A DNA stretch of 64,000 bases, taken from assembly GCF_000426605.1 (NCBI RefSeq), contig NZ_AUFR01000011.1, positions 1 to 64,000 of the forward strand, read 5' to 3'. Source of the DNA: Propionibacterium acidifaciens DSM 21887. GTDB lineage: Bacteria; Actinomycetota; Actinomycetes; Propionibacteriales; Propionibacteriaceae. Under the pieces are notes generated by a model. The model was given only the letters and a program-made list of their open reading frames with translations, searched no databases and was not told the DNA's origin. Positions 18,040 through 26,860 of this stretch are shown here, in pieces (position 1 is the first letter of the stretch; every line of letters begins with the position of its first letter). The position numbers and the translations under genes are program-made.

Positions 18040-19011
18040 TCAGGGCACCGGTCGGGCACCCGGCAGCGCACGGACGGTGAGGCCCGCGACGGCGACGACG
18101 ACGGCCGTCGCCAGGGCCAGGACGGCCCAGGCCGCAGGGCGCCACGGCCCGAAGGGGGCGGTGGCCAACCACCGCACGAGGAAGTTCGCCGTCGCGGCCG
18201 AGGGGAAGGTGAACGACCACATGGCCGTCGTCGCAGGGGCCCTGAGATAGCAACCGGGCACCAGGAAGAGCTCGACGACGATGAACAGCGCCGTGATGCC
18301 GACGAGGATCTCGACGACGGCATCGCCGCGTCCGCCGTTCATCGTCACCCACGCGGTGCCGGCCGTGGCAGGCGGCGCGACGAGGATGGCCAACAGCGGC
18401 CATTGGGAGGGCGGCAGCGGCTCGCGCGTCCACAGTCGCACCGTGACGACGGCGCCGATCATCACCCACAGCATGATGCCGATGCCGAACTCGGCCATGG
18501 CCGGGCCCCGCGCGCCGACGAGCGAGAGCGCCGGGCTCGTGACGAAGGCACCCGCGATGAGCGGGACGAAGTAGCCGGTGTGCAGGGACTCGACCCGCAC
18601 CGGCCGGATGCACCAGCGGGCGACGAGCCGCGCGCCGAACAGACCGACCACGAGGGCGCAGGCGATGATGAGCCAGAACGCCGCGGTCGGAGCCCGGATG
18701 TACAGGCGCTCGCCGAGCAGCACCCCCACCAGCGGGAAGTAGGAGAACGCGAAGCCGTCCAGGTCGTCGCCGAAGCGGTTGGCCCCGCACGCCAAGGCGC
18801 GGACGTAGCGCACGGCGATGACGAGCACGGCGGCCAGGGCCGCGAGGGCGAGCAGATCGGCGCACCACCCGGGCGCTCCGAGCAGCGGAACGGCGCTCCC
18901 CCAGGCCCCGGCCAGACCGCTCAGGCCCAGCGCGACGGCCAGGGCGCTCAGATCGAACGGGCGCGGTGCGGGCCCGTCGGGAACCCCCTGCCCTGGTGCG
19001 GGCGCGCTCAT
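18040..19011 (-). CDS. TDT/SLAC1-family membrane transporter (TehA-like)
   Basis: This 323-residue protein has about 10 hydrophobic segments and aligns in character with the TehA/SLAC1 C4-dicarboxylate/tellurite family. Examples are AFSYFPLVGVLLGERLYI, HTGYFVPLIAGAFVTSP and WSFTFPSAATANFLVRW. The last is the conserved 'W.FTFP...' segment of the family, with the pore Phe plausible. Substrate is unknown; tellurite, sulfite and anions are reported for relatives. The start at 19011 overlaps the mogA stop by ATGA, so it is co-transcribed with mogA. That raises the possibility of an oxyanion substrate linked to molybdoenzymes, but this is inference. Confidence 0.75.
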   Translation of the reverse strand: MSAPAPGQGVPDGPAPRPFDLSALAVALGLSGLAGAWGSAVPLLGAPGWCADLLALAALAAVLVIAVRYVRALACGANRFGDDLDGFAFSYFPLVGVLLGERLYIRAPTAAFWLIIACALVVGLFGARLVARWCIRPVRVESLHTGYFVPLIAGAFVTSPALSLVGARGPAMAEFGIGIMLWVMIGAVVTVRLWTREPLPPSQWPLLAILVAPPATAGTAWVTMNGGRGDAVVEILVGITALFIVVELFLVPGCYLRAPATTAMWSFTFPSAATANFLVRWLATAPFGPWRPAAWAVLALATAVVVAVAGLTVRALPGARPVP

Positions 19012-19556
19012 GAGGGCCGGCGCCCTCTCGTCGCGCCTGTGGCCGGCGCGGGGTGGTCGCCGCCGTCGAGCTGGTCGAGGACGTGCCCGAGCAGCGGCGC
19101 GACGACGGCGACGGCGTCGCGCACCCCGCCGGGCGAGCCCGGGGCGTTGACGACGAGGGCGGCGTCGGCACCGCGCGCACTGATGCCGACGAGGCCGCGG
19201 CCGAGACAGGCGGTCGGCGCGGAGGCCTCGCCGCGACGGCGGATCGCATCGGCGAGCCCGTCGAGGCGGGCTGCGAGCAGGGGCGCGGTGGCCTCGGGCG
19301 TCACATCGCGCGGGCCGATGCCGGTGCCGCCGGTGGTGAGGACGAGGCGGCAGCCGTCGGCCAGGGCGGCCGCGATGGCAGCCCTCACCGATTCGACGCC
19401 GTCGGGCACGACGACGACCGGGCCGGCCGCGATGCCGGCATCGGCGAGCAGACGAGCAGCGAGCGGACCGGACAGATCCTCGCGCTCGCCGTGCGCACAG
19501 CGGTCGGAGACGGTGACGACCCTCGCCAGGGGCCCGTCCCCGGTGGTTCCGGCCAC
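19008..19556 (-). CDS. mogA: Molybdopterin adenylyltransferase MogA/MoaB
   Basis: This 182-residue MoCF-domain protein adenylylates molybdopterin before MoeA inserts molybdenum. Motifs are VTVSDRCAHGEREDLSGPL at the N-terminus, LTTGGTGIGPRDVTPEAT around residue 75, and LVVNAPGSPGGVRDAV near residue 140. With mobA, moaA, moaD, moaE, the moeB-like gene, moeA and moaC it completes the core cofactor pathway in this window. It is transcribed with the downstream TDT transporter and starts 3 nt after the upstream HIT gene. Confidence 0.92.
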   Translation of the reverse strand: MAGTTGDGPLARVVTVSDRCAHGEREDLSGPLAARLLADAGIAAGPVVVVPDGVESVRAAIAAALADGCRLVLTTGGTGIGPRDVTPEATAPLLAARLDGLADAIRRRGEASAPTACLGRGLVGISARGADAALVVNAPGSPGGVRDAVAVVAPLLGHVLDQLDGGDHPAPATGATRGRRPS

Positions 19557-19559
19557 GGT

Positions 19560-20009
19560 TCAGGCCAGCGCCGGCGAGCCGGGCGCGACGGGCACAGCGG
19601 CACCGTGCCCGAGCTCGTGCAGAGCGGCGCGGACCCGCTCGGTCGCGGCGTCCAGCTCGGTGCCGGGCACCTCGGCCCGGGCGTTGGTGAAGCTCAGTTC
19701 GGCCTCGCCCCAGGCGGGCAGGACGTGCAGGTGGAGGTGGGGGATCTCGAAGCCGGCGACGAGCAGGGCGGCGCGCGGCGAGTCGAAGGCCCGCTCGACC
19801 GCCTGGCCGATGATCTTGGCGACGGACATGAGGCGGGCCAGCAGCGCGTCGTCGGCGCTGGTGAACTTGGCGACCTCCTGGCGCGGCACGACGAGCATGT
19901 GGCCGTCGGTGATCGGGTTGATGGACGCGAAGACGACGCACGTCTCGTCCGCCCAGGCGAAGCGCCCGGGGATCCGACCCTCGATGATCTTCGTGAAGAC
20001 AGTGCTCAT
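19560..20009 (-). CDS. HIT-family hydrolase
   Basis: This 149-residue protein has the histidine triad HLHLHVLP at about residue 97. The N-terminal block TKIIEGRIPGRFAWADE and the ITDGHMLVVPR motif are typical for the HIT/HinT branch. These enzymes hydrolyse nucleoside phosphoramidates or related nucleotides. The start at the ATG at 20009 gives the family length. It is first in a three-gene minus-strand unit with mogA and the TDT transporter. The link to cofactor synthesis may be only positional. Confidence 0.9.
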   Translation of the reverse strand: MSTVFTKIIEGRIPGRFAWADETCVVFASINPITDGHMLVVPRQEVAKFTSADDALLARLMSVAKIIGQAVERAFDSPRAALLVAGFEIPHLHLHVLPAWGEAELSFTNARAEVPGTELDAATERVRAALHELGHGAAVPVAPGSPALA

Positions 20010-20270
20010 GGCCCCATCGTGGCACGCCGAGGGCCCGGCCTCGGGACGGGGCCGGGCGGCGGCGGAAGCGGTGGACGGCACGGCCCGCGCTCCGGACCGG
20101 TCGGGTGTGCGAACACGCCGTCCGGGGGCGGGGGGAATGGCCCGGCCCTGCGCTCCGGAGACCGGGCTTGCGCGCCGGGGGCCGGAACGCGAGGATTGCT
20201 GCACGTCGGCGTCCCGCCGGGCCGGCGCAGGAGCGCCGCCCCTCCCCGGACGCGCGGAGGAGGTTCGGTC

Positions 20271-20405
20271 ATGGCACGAGGACGAGCCGGATGGTTCGCG
20301 GCGGTCGTCGGGGCATTGCTCGGGCTGGCCCATCTGCACCGCCACCGCGCCGAGCGGTACGAGGCGGAGCTGTGGGCCGAGGTGGGTCGCGGCCTCAGGC
20401 CCTGA
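20271..20405 (+). CDS. Small hydrophobic protein, 44 residues
   Basis: The ORF begins MARGRAGWFAAVVGALLGLA and ends AEVGRGLRP. It has a strong ribosome binding site (GGAGGAGG) about 6 nt upstream of its ATG. It carries one short hydrophobic segment (residues 7-20) followed by a charged tail (HRHRAERYEAELWAE), which suggests a small membrane-associated protein. No family recognised. The good ribosome binding site is the main reason to list it. Confidence 0.45.
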   Translation: MARGRAGWFAAVVGALLGLAHLHRHRAERYEAELWAEVGRGLRP

Positions 20406-20887
20406 GGACCTCGTGCGCACGCCCGCCACCGACCTGATCGAATCCGCCTGCGACCCCCGTTCCTCTCGGAGCTCCGAGGGCCTCGTGCGCATGCCGCCCG
20501 CCATCACCGGTCGGGCGCGCAGCGCGGTCCTGGACGCTCGACCCCGCTGGCCCGAGTCCCGGGCCACCCCGACGACCCGGGCGCCGCACCCGACCGGCGA
20601 ACCCGTCTCCGGGCGCCGCGCCCGCGCGACCCCGACCCCTCCAGAAGGGGCACGACGAGCCCATGAACCCCGGGCGCCGCGCCCGCGCGACCGACACCAC
20701 CGTCGTACCCTCGTCCCCCGAGCCCGCACCGGCCCGTTGCGCCGGGGCGCGCGCCCTCGCTCACGCGGACTCCTCGATCGGCCCGCGACGGGCCCCGGCC
20801 GGGAACCCCGCGGCCGGCCCGGGAACGGTTCCCCGAGACCCCCTCGCCCGGACGCCCCGGCGGGGTCCGGGCCCGCGGAGACGACCG
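20406..20887. other. Gene-free region with a 61-bp spaced direct repeat
   Basis: No credible gene is seen. A 23-bp sequence beginning CCGGGCGCCGCG occurs at 20609-20631 and again at 20670-20692. Each copy can fold into a small GGGCG-CCG-CGCCC hairpin. The long frames on both strands here are composition artefacts. The right end leads into the histidine kinase promoter. Confidence 0.45.
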
Positions 20888-20893
20888 TAGACT
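20888..20893 (+). promoter_or_regulatory. Leaderless-type -10 element of the histidine kinase gene
   Basis: TAGACT ends 6 nt before the ATG at 20900, placing the transcription start at or beside the start codon. No ribosome binding site is visible, consistent with a leaderless mRNA. Confidence 0.5.
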
Positions 20894-20899
20894 CCGATC

Positions 20900-22099
20900 A
20901 TGAGCCTCGTCCCCCCACTCCGCCGCTCCGCGCGCCGGGAGCTCATCGCCGATGGGGCGCTGGCCGCCTGCCTCACCGCGCTCACCTGCTTCTGGGGGGA
21001 CGTCACCGTCCCCCAGCGCGACTCCTACCTCACGACGCTGCTCACCGGCCTGCCGCTCACGACGCCGATCGTCCTGCGCCGCCGCCGGCCCCTGCTCATG
21101 CTGGCCATCGCCACGGTCGGGGGCCTCGTGCAGTGCGTGGCCGTCGAGGCCCCGACCCCCTCGCTCATCGCGGTGCCGATCATCACCTACTCGGTCGCCC
21201 GCTGGGTCGACGGCCACGGCTCGCGGCTGGCGGTCCTGGCCGGCTTCATCGGCGCGGTCGTTGGCCCCTACCGCTGGTCGCACACGCGCGAGCCGTGGAT
21301 CCCCGGTCCGGATCCCAGCAGCGTCTTCACGCTGCTCTTCCTCATCTGCACGGCGATGGTGCTCGTCCCCTACCTCATCGGACGCCGCGTCCGCGAGAGC
21401 GACCGGGTCGAGCTCGAACGCGAGCTGGCGGCCGAGGCGCAGTACGAGGCCGAGCTCACCGCGCAGGCCGAACGGGCCCGCACCACCGAGGCCCGCGTCC
21501 GCAACGAGATCGCCCGCGAACTGCACGACGTCGTCGCCCACTCGCTGAGCGTCATCACGGTCCAGGCCCAGGGCGGCAAGGCGCTCGCCGCGAAGAACCC
21601 CGACGCGGCGGTCCACGTGCTCGGCACGATCGCCGACATGAGCCGGGACGCGCTCGTCGAGATGCGCCGCATCGTCGGCGTGCTGCGCGAGGGGCCCGCC
21701 GAGTACCGTCCTCAGCCGGGGCTGGACGACATCCCGACCATGGTCGAGCGGGCCGGCGAGCGCGTGCACCTGGAGGTCGTCGGCAGCCCGCCGCAGGTGC
21801 CGCCGACGCTGGGGCTGGCCGCGTACCGCATCTGCCAGGAGGCGATGACGAACTTCCTCAAGCACGCCGGCCCGAAGGCCCACTGCTGGATGCGCCTCGA
21901 CTACGGGGCCGAGCGCATCGTCATCGACGTCGTGGACGACGGGGCGGGCGCGGCCGTGCTGGACGACGGGGCCGGCAACGGGCTGCGCGGCATGGCCGAG
22001 CGGGCCACCGCGATGGGCGGCACCGCCGACGCCGGGCCCCGCCCCGAGGGCGGGTTCGCCGTGCACGCCGAGTTGCCGCTGGAGCAGCCGGGCCGCTGA
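20900..22099 (+). CDS. NarL-type (HisKA_3) sensor histidine kinase
   Basis: This 399-residue membrane sensor has four to five hydrophobic segments in residues 15-165. A short coiled coil of Glu/Arg follows, then the dimerisation/phosphoacceptor box NEIARELHDVVAHSLSV (His around residue 213) and a C-terminal HATPase with DDGAGAAVLDDGAGNGLRGM. It pairs with the LuxR-type regulator at 22367. There are no periplasmic or PAS domains, so the stimulus is probably sensed in the membrane, as in DesK/LiaS-like kinases. Nearby exporters (MFS at 23552 and ABC at 25064) are candidate targets. Confidence 0.88.
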   Translation: MSLVPPLRRSARRELIADGALAACLTALTCFWGDVTVPQRDSYLTTLLTGLPLTTPIVLRRRRPLLMLAIATVGGLVQCVAVEAPTPSLIAVPIITYSVARWVDGHGSRLAVLAGFIGAVVGPYRWSHTREPWIPGPDPSSVFTLLFLICTAMVLVPYLIGRRVRESDRVELERELAAEAQYEAELTAQAERARTTEARVRNEIARELHDVVAHSLSVITVQAQGGKALAAKNPDAAVHVLGTIADMSRDALVEMRRIVGVLREGPAEYRPQPGLDDIPTMVERAGERVHLEVVGSPPQVPPTLGLAAYRICQEAMTNFLKHAGPKAHCWMRLDYGAERIVIDVVDDGAGAAVLDDGAGNGLRGMAERATAMGGTADAGPRPEGGFAVHAELPLEQPGR

Positions 22100-22366
22100 G
22101 GACCCGCCCACGAGTCGCCGGACAGCGTCGACTCGGGCCTCGGCCCCTCCCGTTCCGCCCCGTCCGCGCGGATCGCCGGCGCCGTCGTGCTCGCCCGGCG
22201 ACCACGGGCGACCGTCCTCGGCAGAGCCGTCGGGGCGGCGCCCACGGTGCCCTGCGGACGTCGAACCGCCGGTCGCCGTCGGGCGGGCCCGGCGGCGCGG
22301 TTACCGTGGGGGCACCCGACCACGCGGGACGTCCGGCGGGCGCCGGACGCGAGTGCAGGAGGAATC

Positions 22367-23029
22367 ATGGCCGAGCCGATCACGGTGCTTCTCGTCGACG
22401 ACCAAGAGCTGGTGCGCAGCGGTTTCCGCATGCTCATCGACGCCCAGGACGACATGGGCGTCGTCGGGGAGGCGGCGGACGGCGCCGAGAGCCTCGAGCA
22501 GCTGGACCGTCTGCGGCCCGACGTCGTCCTCATGGACATCAGGATGCCCGTCATGGACGGCGTCGAGGCGACCCGGCGCATCATCGCGTCCGGCCTCGAC
22601 ACGCGCGTCCTCGTGCTGACCACCTTCGACCTCGACGAGTACGTCTTCTCGGCGCTCAAGGCGGGCGCCTCGGGCTTCATGCTCAAGGACGCCCGGCCCG
22701 AGGAGCTGCTGGCGGCCATCCGCACCGTCGCCTCCGGCGACGCCGTCGTCGCCCCCAGCGCGACCCGCCGTCTGCTCGAACACGTCGCCCCCAGCCTGCC
22801 CGACCACGTCGGCGAGGAGGACGACCGCCTGTCGGTGCTCACCGAGCGCGAGCTCGAGGTCCTCGGCGAGGTGGCGCGCGGCGCGACGAACGCCGAGATC
22901 GCCGAGCACCTGTTCATGGCCGAGGGCACGGTGAAGACCCACATCGGGCGGCTGCTGTCGAAGCTCGAGGCACGCGACCGCGTCGGGCTCGTCCTCATCG
23001 CCTACGAGACGGGTCTCGTCCATCCCTGA
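22367..23029 (+). CDS. LuxR/NarL-family response regulator
   Basis: This 220-residue regulator has a receiver domain (VLLVDDQELVRSGFRMLI, phospho-Asp in VVLMDIRMPVMDG, Lys in GFMLKDARPEE) and a C-terminal LuxR HTH (LTERELEVLGEVARGATNAE, EGTVKTHIGRLLSKL). It starts after GCAGGAGGAATC, a strong ribosome binding site. It lies 267 nt downstream of its presumed kinase, so it may have its own promoter. Confidence 0.92.
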   Translation: MAEPITVLLVDDQELVRSGFRMLIDAQDDMGVVGEAADGAESLEQLDRLRPDVVLMDIRMPVMDGVEATRRIIASGLDTRVLVLTTFDLDEYVFSALKAGASGFMLKDARPEELLAAIRTVASGDAVVAPSATRRLLEHVAPSLPDHVGEEDDRLSVLTERELEVLGEVARGATNAEIAEHLFMAEGTVKTHIGRLLSKLEARDRVGLVLIAYETGLVHP

Positions 23030-23551
23030 GCGGCCCCGGGCGCCCCGTCCTGCCATCCGTTGCCCGCCCCGCAGGGCCGCCCGGACCGCGTCACGTGCTC
23101 TTCGACAAGGATTGATGGTCTCTCTCAGAGGCTCGACCGCACCCTTGCGGACCGATCGCGATCACATTCCGGTCGTTTTCGTCCCCCCGGAGTTCCCACT
23201 GGTCTATCATGAGGAACGCATCGGATGTCCTGCCCGTGCAGTCCGTCTCGCCCGATGACGCAGTCGACCGCGGGCCCGCAGGATCCAGGGCATTCCCGCC
23301 GCATTCGCGGCCCGCAGACGCCCAGGGGGCTGTTGGGGGTGACCAGCAGCCCTCTGGTGCCCCTTCCAACGCGCGACGAGGCGCTGTCACGGGGGATCCG
23401 GTGCGTGCGCGCCCGATGGATCCCGACGCCCGTTCGACGAGATGATCCACCCCGACGGCGGGCCGCCGCGGCGGGATGGTGCATGCCCTCGCGCCCGCCG
23501 CCCGCACATGCTGACCGTCTAGACTCCCCGTGACCGCGGGAGGGGGCGCGT
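23030..23551. other. Gene-free region upstream of the MFS exporter
   Basis: These 522 bases have lower G+C than the surroundings by eye and contain no gene I can support; frames on both strands lack family features and ribosome binding sites. A TAGACT -10 box at 23520-23525 probably drives the MFS gene with a leader of about 20 nt. Confidence 0.4.
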
Positions 23552-24895
23552 GTGGAATTCACCCGGAGACTGAGCAGGCTGAGCAGGCACCGCGACTTCC
23601 GTCGGCTCGTCCTCGTGCGGCTGTGCGGCCAGTGCGGCGACGGCACCGCGCAGGTGGGCATGGCCTCGTACCTGCTGTTCAGCCCGCAGAGCCAGACGAG
23701 CGCCTGGGCGGTCGCCGGGGTGCTCGCCCTCACGATGCTCCCCTACTCGCTGCTCGGCCCCTTCGTCTCGGTGCTGCTCGACCGCTTCTCGCGCCGGCGC
23801 ATCTCGGTGCTCGTCGACGTGACGCGCGCCGTGTGCAGTCTCGCCCTGGCGGCGATGATCGCCGTGCACCGGACAGGCGGCGGCGCGAGCGTCGTCCTGG
23901 CCGTGCTCCTGCTCGTCATGCTGAGCCTCAACCGGTTCACGCTGGCCGGCCTGCAGGCGGGCCTGGCGGGGACGGTCGAGGAGGCCGAGTACCTGGAGGC
24001 GAGCTCGATCATGCCGATGATCGGCCCGCTGGCCGCGCTCGTCGGCGGCGCCGCGGCCGGGGCCATCCGCCTGGCGCTGGGCGGTCCCCTGGGCACGGAC
24101 GCCGCGAACGGGCTCATCTTCGTCCTCGCGGCGGCGCTGTTCGTCGGCGCCGCCGGCACCGCCTGCCGGATCGGGCGCACGGTCCTCGGCCCGGCGAAGG
24201 ACGCCGAACGGGTGACGGTGGGCGACGTGGCGCACGGCCTGGCCACCGGGATGCGGCACCTGGCGCACCGCCCGCCGGCCTGGCTGGCACTGCTCGCCGA
24301 GGCCGTCGTGCGCATCGGCTACGGCTTCCTCATGGCCTTCGTCGTCGTGATCCACCGCCACCACTTCGCCGGCGAGGGGCGCCTCGGATCGGCGATGGCC
24401 GGCGCGGGCGGCTGGTTCGCCGTGAGCGGCGTCGGTTTCGTCCTGTCCGGGGTCGTGTCGGTGCCGGTCGCCGAGCGCATCGGCGTGCGGCGCTGCATCG
24501 GGGCGATGCTGCTCGTCATGGGGCTCTCGCAGGCCACCGTCGGCGCCATCATGGCCGTACCGGCCCTGCTCGTGAACTCCTTCCTCACCGGGCTGGCCGG
24601 TCAGTCGCTCAAGGTGCAGACCGACACCGTCGTGCAGGCCCACGTGGACGACGACCACCGCGGACGCGTCTTCACGCTCTACGACGTGCTCTACAACATC
24701 TCGACGGTACTGGGCGCCGTCCTCGCGGCCGTCGTGCTGCCGCCCGATGCGGTGAGCCCGCCCGCCATGGCCGCCCTCGGCGCCGGCGCCCTGCTCGCCG
24801 GGCTCGGCTTCCTGGCGGCCACGCGACCCCTGGGCGGCGCGACCTTCGACCGGGGCACCCGGGCCGCGGACGAGCGGGCCGGCGCACGGGCCTGA
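23552..24895 (+). CDS. MFS exporter
   Basis: This 447-residue major facilitator protein has about 12 membrane segments. It begins with a basic cytoplasmic helix (RLSRLSRHRDFRRLVLVRL) and has an A-type loop (LLDRFSRRRISVLVD), typical of the multidrug and macrolide-efflux branch (MefA-like). The GTG start follows GGGAGGGGG at good spacing. The substrate cannot be predicted. It lies between a two-component system and an ABC-2 exporter, a common layout for antibiotic or peptide stress responses. Confidence 0.8.
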   Translation: MEFTRRLSRLSRHRDFRRLVLVRLCGQCGDGTAQVGMASYLLFSPQSQTSAWAVAGVLALTMLPYSLLGPFVSVLLDRFSRRRISVLVDVTRAVCSLALAAMIAVHRTGGGASVVLAVLLLVMLSLNRFTLAGLQAGLAGTVEEAEYLEASSIMPMIGPLAALVGGAAAGAIRLALGGPLGTDAANGLIFVLAAALFVGAAGTACRIGRTVLGPAKDAERVTVGDVAHGLATGMRHLAHRPPAWLALLAEAVVRIGYGFLMAFVVVIHRHHFAGEGRLGSAMAGAGGWFAVSGVGFVLSGVVSVPVAERIGVRRCIGAMLLVMGLSQATVGAIMAVPALLVNSFLTGLAGQSLKVQTDTVVQAHVDDDHRGRVFTLYDVLYNISTVLGAVLAAVVLPPDAVSPPAMAALGAGALLAGLGFLAATRPLGGATFDRGTRAADERAGARA

Positions 24896-24944
24896 GCCGA
24901 CGGGCGAAGCGCACCGGCCGAGCCCTCCCCTCCCGGCGTCGACG

Positions 24945-24956
24945 TGACATTCATCA
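24945..24956 (+). promoter_or_regulatory. Candidate operator upstream of the first ABC exporter
   Basis: TGACATTCATCA ends 107 nt before the ABC ATPase start. It matches 11 of 12 bases of the element on the minus strand at 30194-30205, upstream of the candidate lanthipeptide precursor. It also resembles the palindrome upstream of the second ABC exporter (51955-51966). A shared response-regulator site is inferred. Confidence 0.35.
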
Positions 24957-25063
24957 CGCCCCGGCATGACGAGGCGCACCGGATCCTGGGAACCACTTGT
25001 CAGAGGCGGTTTTCAGTCATTGACTGGGGCGTGCAGCACCTCACCGACCCAGAAGGGGACATC

Positions 25064-25984
25064 ATGAGCGCACCAGTCAGCGTGCCGGGACAGGCCGCCA
25101 TCGAGGTCGACTCGATCAGCAAGTCCTTCCGCACCGCGGGGGACGAACGGGTCGACGCCGTTCGGGGCATGAGCTTCACGATCCGCAGCGGCGAGGTCGT
25201 GGCCCTGCTCGGCCCCAACGGCGCGGGGAAGTCGACGACGATCGACATGATCCTCGGTCTCACCCACCCGGATTCGGGAACGGTGAGGGTCTTCGACGGA
25301 GCGCCGCTCGACGCCTCGCGCAGCGGGCGGACCGCGGCCGTCGCCCAGAGCGGCGGCCTGCTGGCCGAGAACACCGTGCAGCAGACGATGCGCGTCATCG
25401 CGGCCCTCCACCCGGGGTCGAGCATCGGCTCGTGCATGAGCCGCGCCGGCATCACCGACCTCGCCGACCGCCAGGTGTCGAAGTGCTCCGGCGGCGAGCA
25501 GCAGCGGCTGCGCTTCGCCCTGGCCCTGCTGCCCGACCCGGACCTGCTCATCCTCGACGAGCCGACGGCGGGGATGGACGTCCGGGCCAGGCGCGACTTC
25601 TGGCGCGAGATCCGCGCCGAGGCGCAGGCCGGCCGGACGATCCTCTTCGCCACGCACTACCTCGACGAGGTGGACGAGTTCGCCGACCGCGTCATCCTCA
25701 TCAAGGAGGGGCGCGTCATCGCCGACGACACGGCCGACGCCATCCGCACCACCGCCGGCGGCTGCACCGTCTCGGCGGAACTGACCCCCGGGACCCTCGA
25801 CCGCATCGGCCTGGCCGGCACGCGGCTGCTCGAGGAGCGCTCCGGGCGCACCTATCTGCACAACCCCGACTCGGACGCGCTGACCCGCCGCCTGCTGGAA
25901 CTGGGCGGGCGCGGGATCAGGGTCGTCCCACGCAGCCTGGACGACGCCTTCCTCGCACTGACCTCGACCACGACGGAGAACTGA
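25064..25984 (+). CDS. ABC-2 type exporter, ATP-binding protein
   Basis: This 306-residue ATPase has Walker A GPNGAGKST, signature CSGGEQQR (Cys in place of the usual Leu of LSGGQ), Walker B LLILDEPTAGMD and the H-loop in ATHYLDEVDEF. The ATG at 25064 follows GAAGGGGAC; the frame extends upstream but without family sequence. It overlaps no neighbour and is 1 nt from its permease. It closely resembles the ATPase at 50888-51823 across its whole length, including the unusual CSGGE signature and the C-terminal SGRTYLHNPDSDAL block. The two systems are paralogues, and a role in self-resistance or export for the 28-52 kb cluster is possible. Confidence 0.9.
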   Translation: MSAPVSVPGQAAIEVDSISKSFRTAGDERVDAVRGMSFTIRSGEVVALLGPNGAGKSTTIDMILGLTHPDSGTVRVFDGAPLDASRSGRTAAVAQSGGLLAENTVQQTMRVIAALHPGSSIGSCMSRAGITDLADRQVSKCSGGEQQRLRFALALLPDPDLLILDEPTAGMDVRARRDFWREIRAEAQAGRTILFATHYLDEVDEFADRVILIKEGRVIADDTADAIRTTAGGCTVSAELTPGTLDRIGLAGTRLLEERSGRTYLHNPDSDALTRRLLELGGRGIRVVPRSLDDAFLALTSTTTEN

Positions 25985-25985
25985 C

Positions 25986-26816
25986 ATGACGATCCTCACC
26001 GACACCCCCACGGCCCCCGGCCCCACCGCGACGAACTCGGTGCGGCTGCCGCCCCGGCGCACCCGGCTGCGCGGCATCCCGCTGAGCTACCTGTGGTGCG
26101 AGCTCCGCCGTCCGATGCGCCGCTCGAACCTGATCTTCAACCTGGCGCTGCCGGCGGTGCTCTACCTGGCGCTGTTCCGCGCCGGCCCGTCCGACGCGAA
26201 CCTGCCCGGCGGCAACTTCGCACTGTGGATGATGATCGGCATCGCCGTCTACGGCTCGGCCGCGGCCAGTACGAGCGCGGCCGCCTCCATCGCCATGGAG
26301 AAGGCGTCGGGCTGGATGCGCACGATGCGGCTGACCCCGCTCAGCACCGCCGGCTACGTCCTCACGAAGATCGCCGGCGCCATGACCATGAGCATCCTGC
26401 CCGTCGGCGTCGCCGGCCTCCTCGGGCTGCTCACCGGCGCGCGGGGCACCGCGGCGGCATGGGCCTGCGGGCTGGTGGGCGCCTGGGCGTCGTCAGCGAT
26501 CTTCTCGGCCCTCGGCCTGGCGATCGGCCTGGCCCTGCGCGCCGAGGTCGTCATCCATGTGCCGGGCCTGGTCATCACCGCCCTGGCCTTCCTCGGCAAT
26601 CTGTTCATCCCGCTGTCGGGCACGATGCTCACGATCGGGCGCTTCACCCCGATGTACGGCGCCGCGACGATCGCCCGCTGGAGCCTGACCGGTGGCAGCA
26701 GCTTCAGCGCCGACCACGACTCGCTCGGCTGGGCGGTCGTCAACGCGGCCTGCTGGCTGGTCGGATTCGCCCTCTGGGCGGCGCGCAGGTTCACCAAGAG
26801 CACGGGGCGCGTCTGA
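25986..26816 (+). CDS. ABC-2 type exporter, permease
   Basis: This 276-residue membrane protein has six hydrophobic segments. Segments such as NFALWMMIGIAVYGSAAAST and ITALAFLGNLFIPLSGTML are nearly identical in pattern to the permease at 50042-50878. It works with the adjacent ATPase. The substrate may be a drug or peptide; sequence alone does not say. Confidence 0.88.
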   Translation: MTILTDTPTAPGPTATNSVRLPPRRTRLRGIPLSYLWCELRRPMRRSNLIFNLALPAVLYLALFRAGPSDANLPGGNFALWMMIGIAVYGSAAASTSAAASIAMEKASGWMRTMRLTPLSTAGYVLTKIAGAMTMSILPVGVAGLLGLLTGARGTAAAWACGLVGAWASSAIFSALGLAIGLALRAEVVIHVPGLVITALAFLGNLFIPLSGTMLTIGRFTPMYGAATIARWSLTGGSSFSADHDSLGWAVVNAACWLVGFALWAARRFTKSTGRV

Positions 26817-26830
26817 CCCCATCGCCCGGC

Positions 26831-26853
26831 GCCCCCGCCCGGCGGGCCGGGGC
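26831..26853. terminator. GC-rich hairpin between convergent ABC permease and prs
   Basis: The segment GCCCCCGCCCGG at 26831-26842 pairs with the following half to 26853 as a near-perfect inverted repeat with one mismatch and a minimal loop. It lies between two convergent stop codons (26816 and 26861). There is no T-tract, so function as a bidirectional terminator is only likely by position. Confidence 0.4.
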
Positions 26854-26860
26854 AGGCCTG

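Noticed and set aside
18403-23115. 1570-residue plus-strand frame through the TDT, mogA, HIT and two-component genes
   Set aside because: Runs antisense or out of frame to five recognisable genes and is low-complexity throughout.
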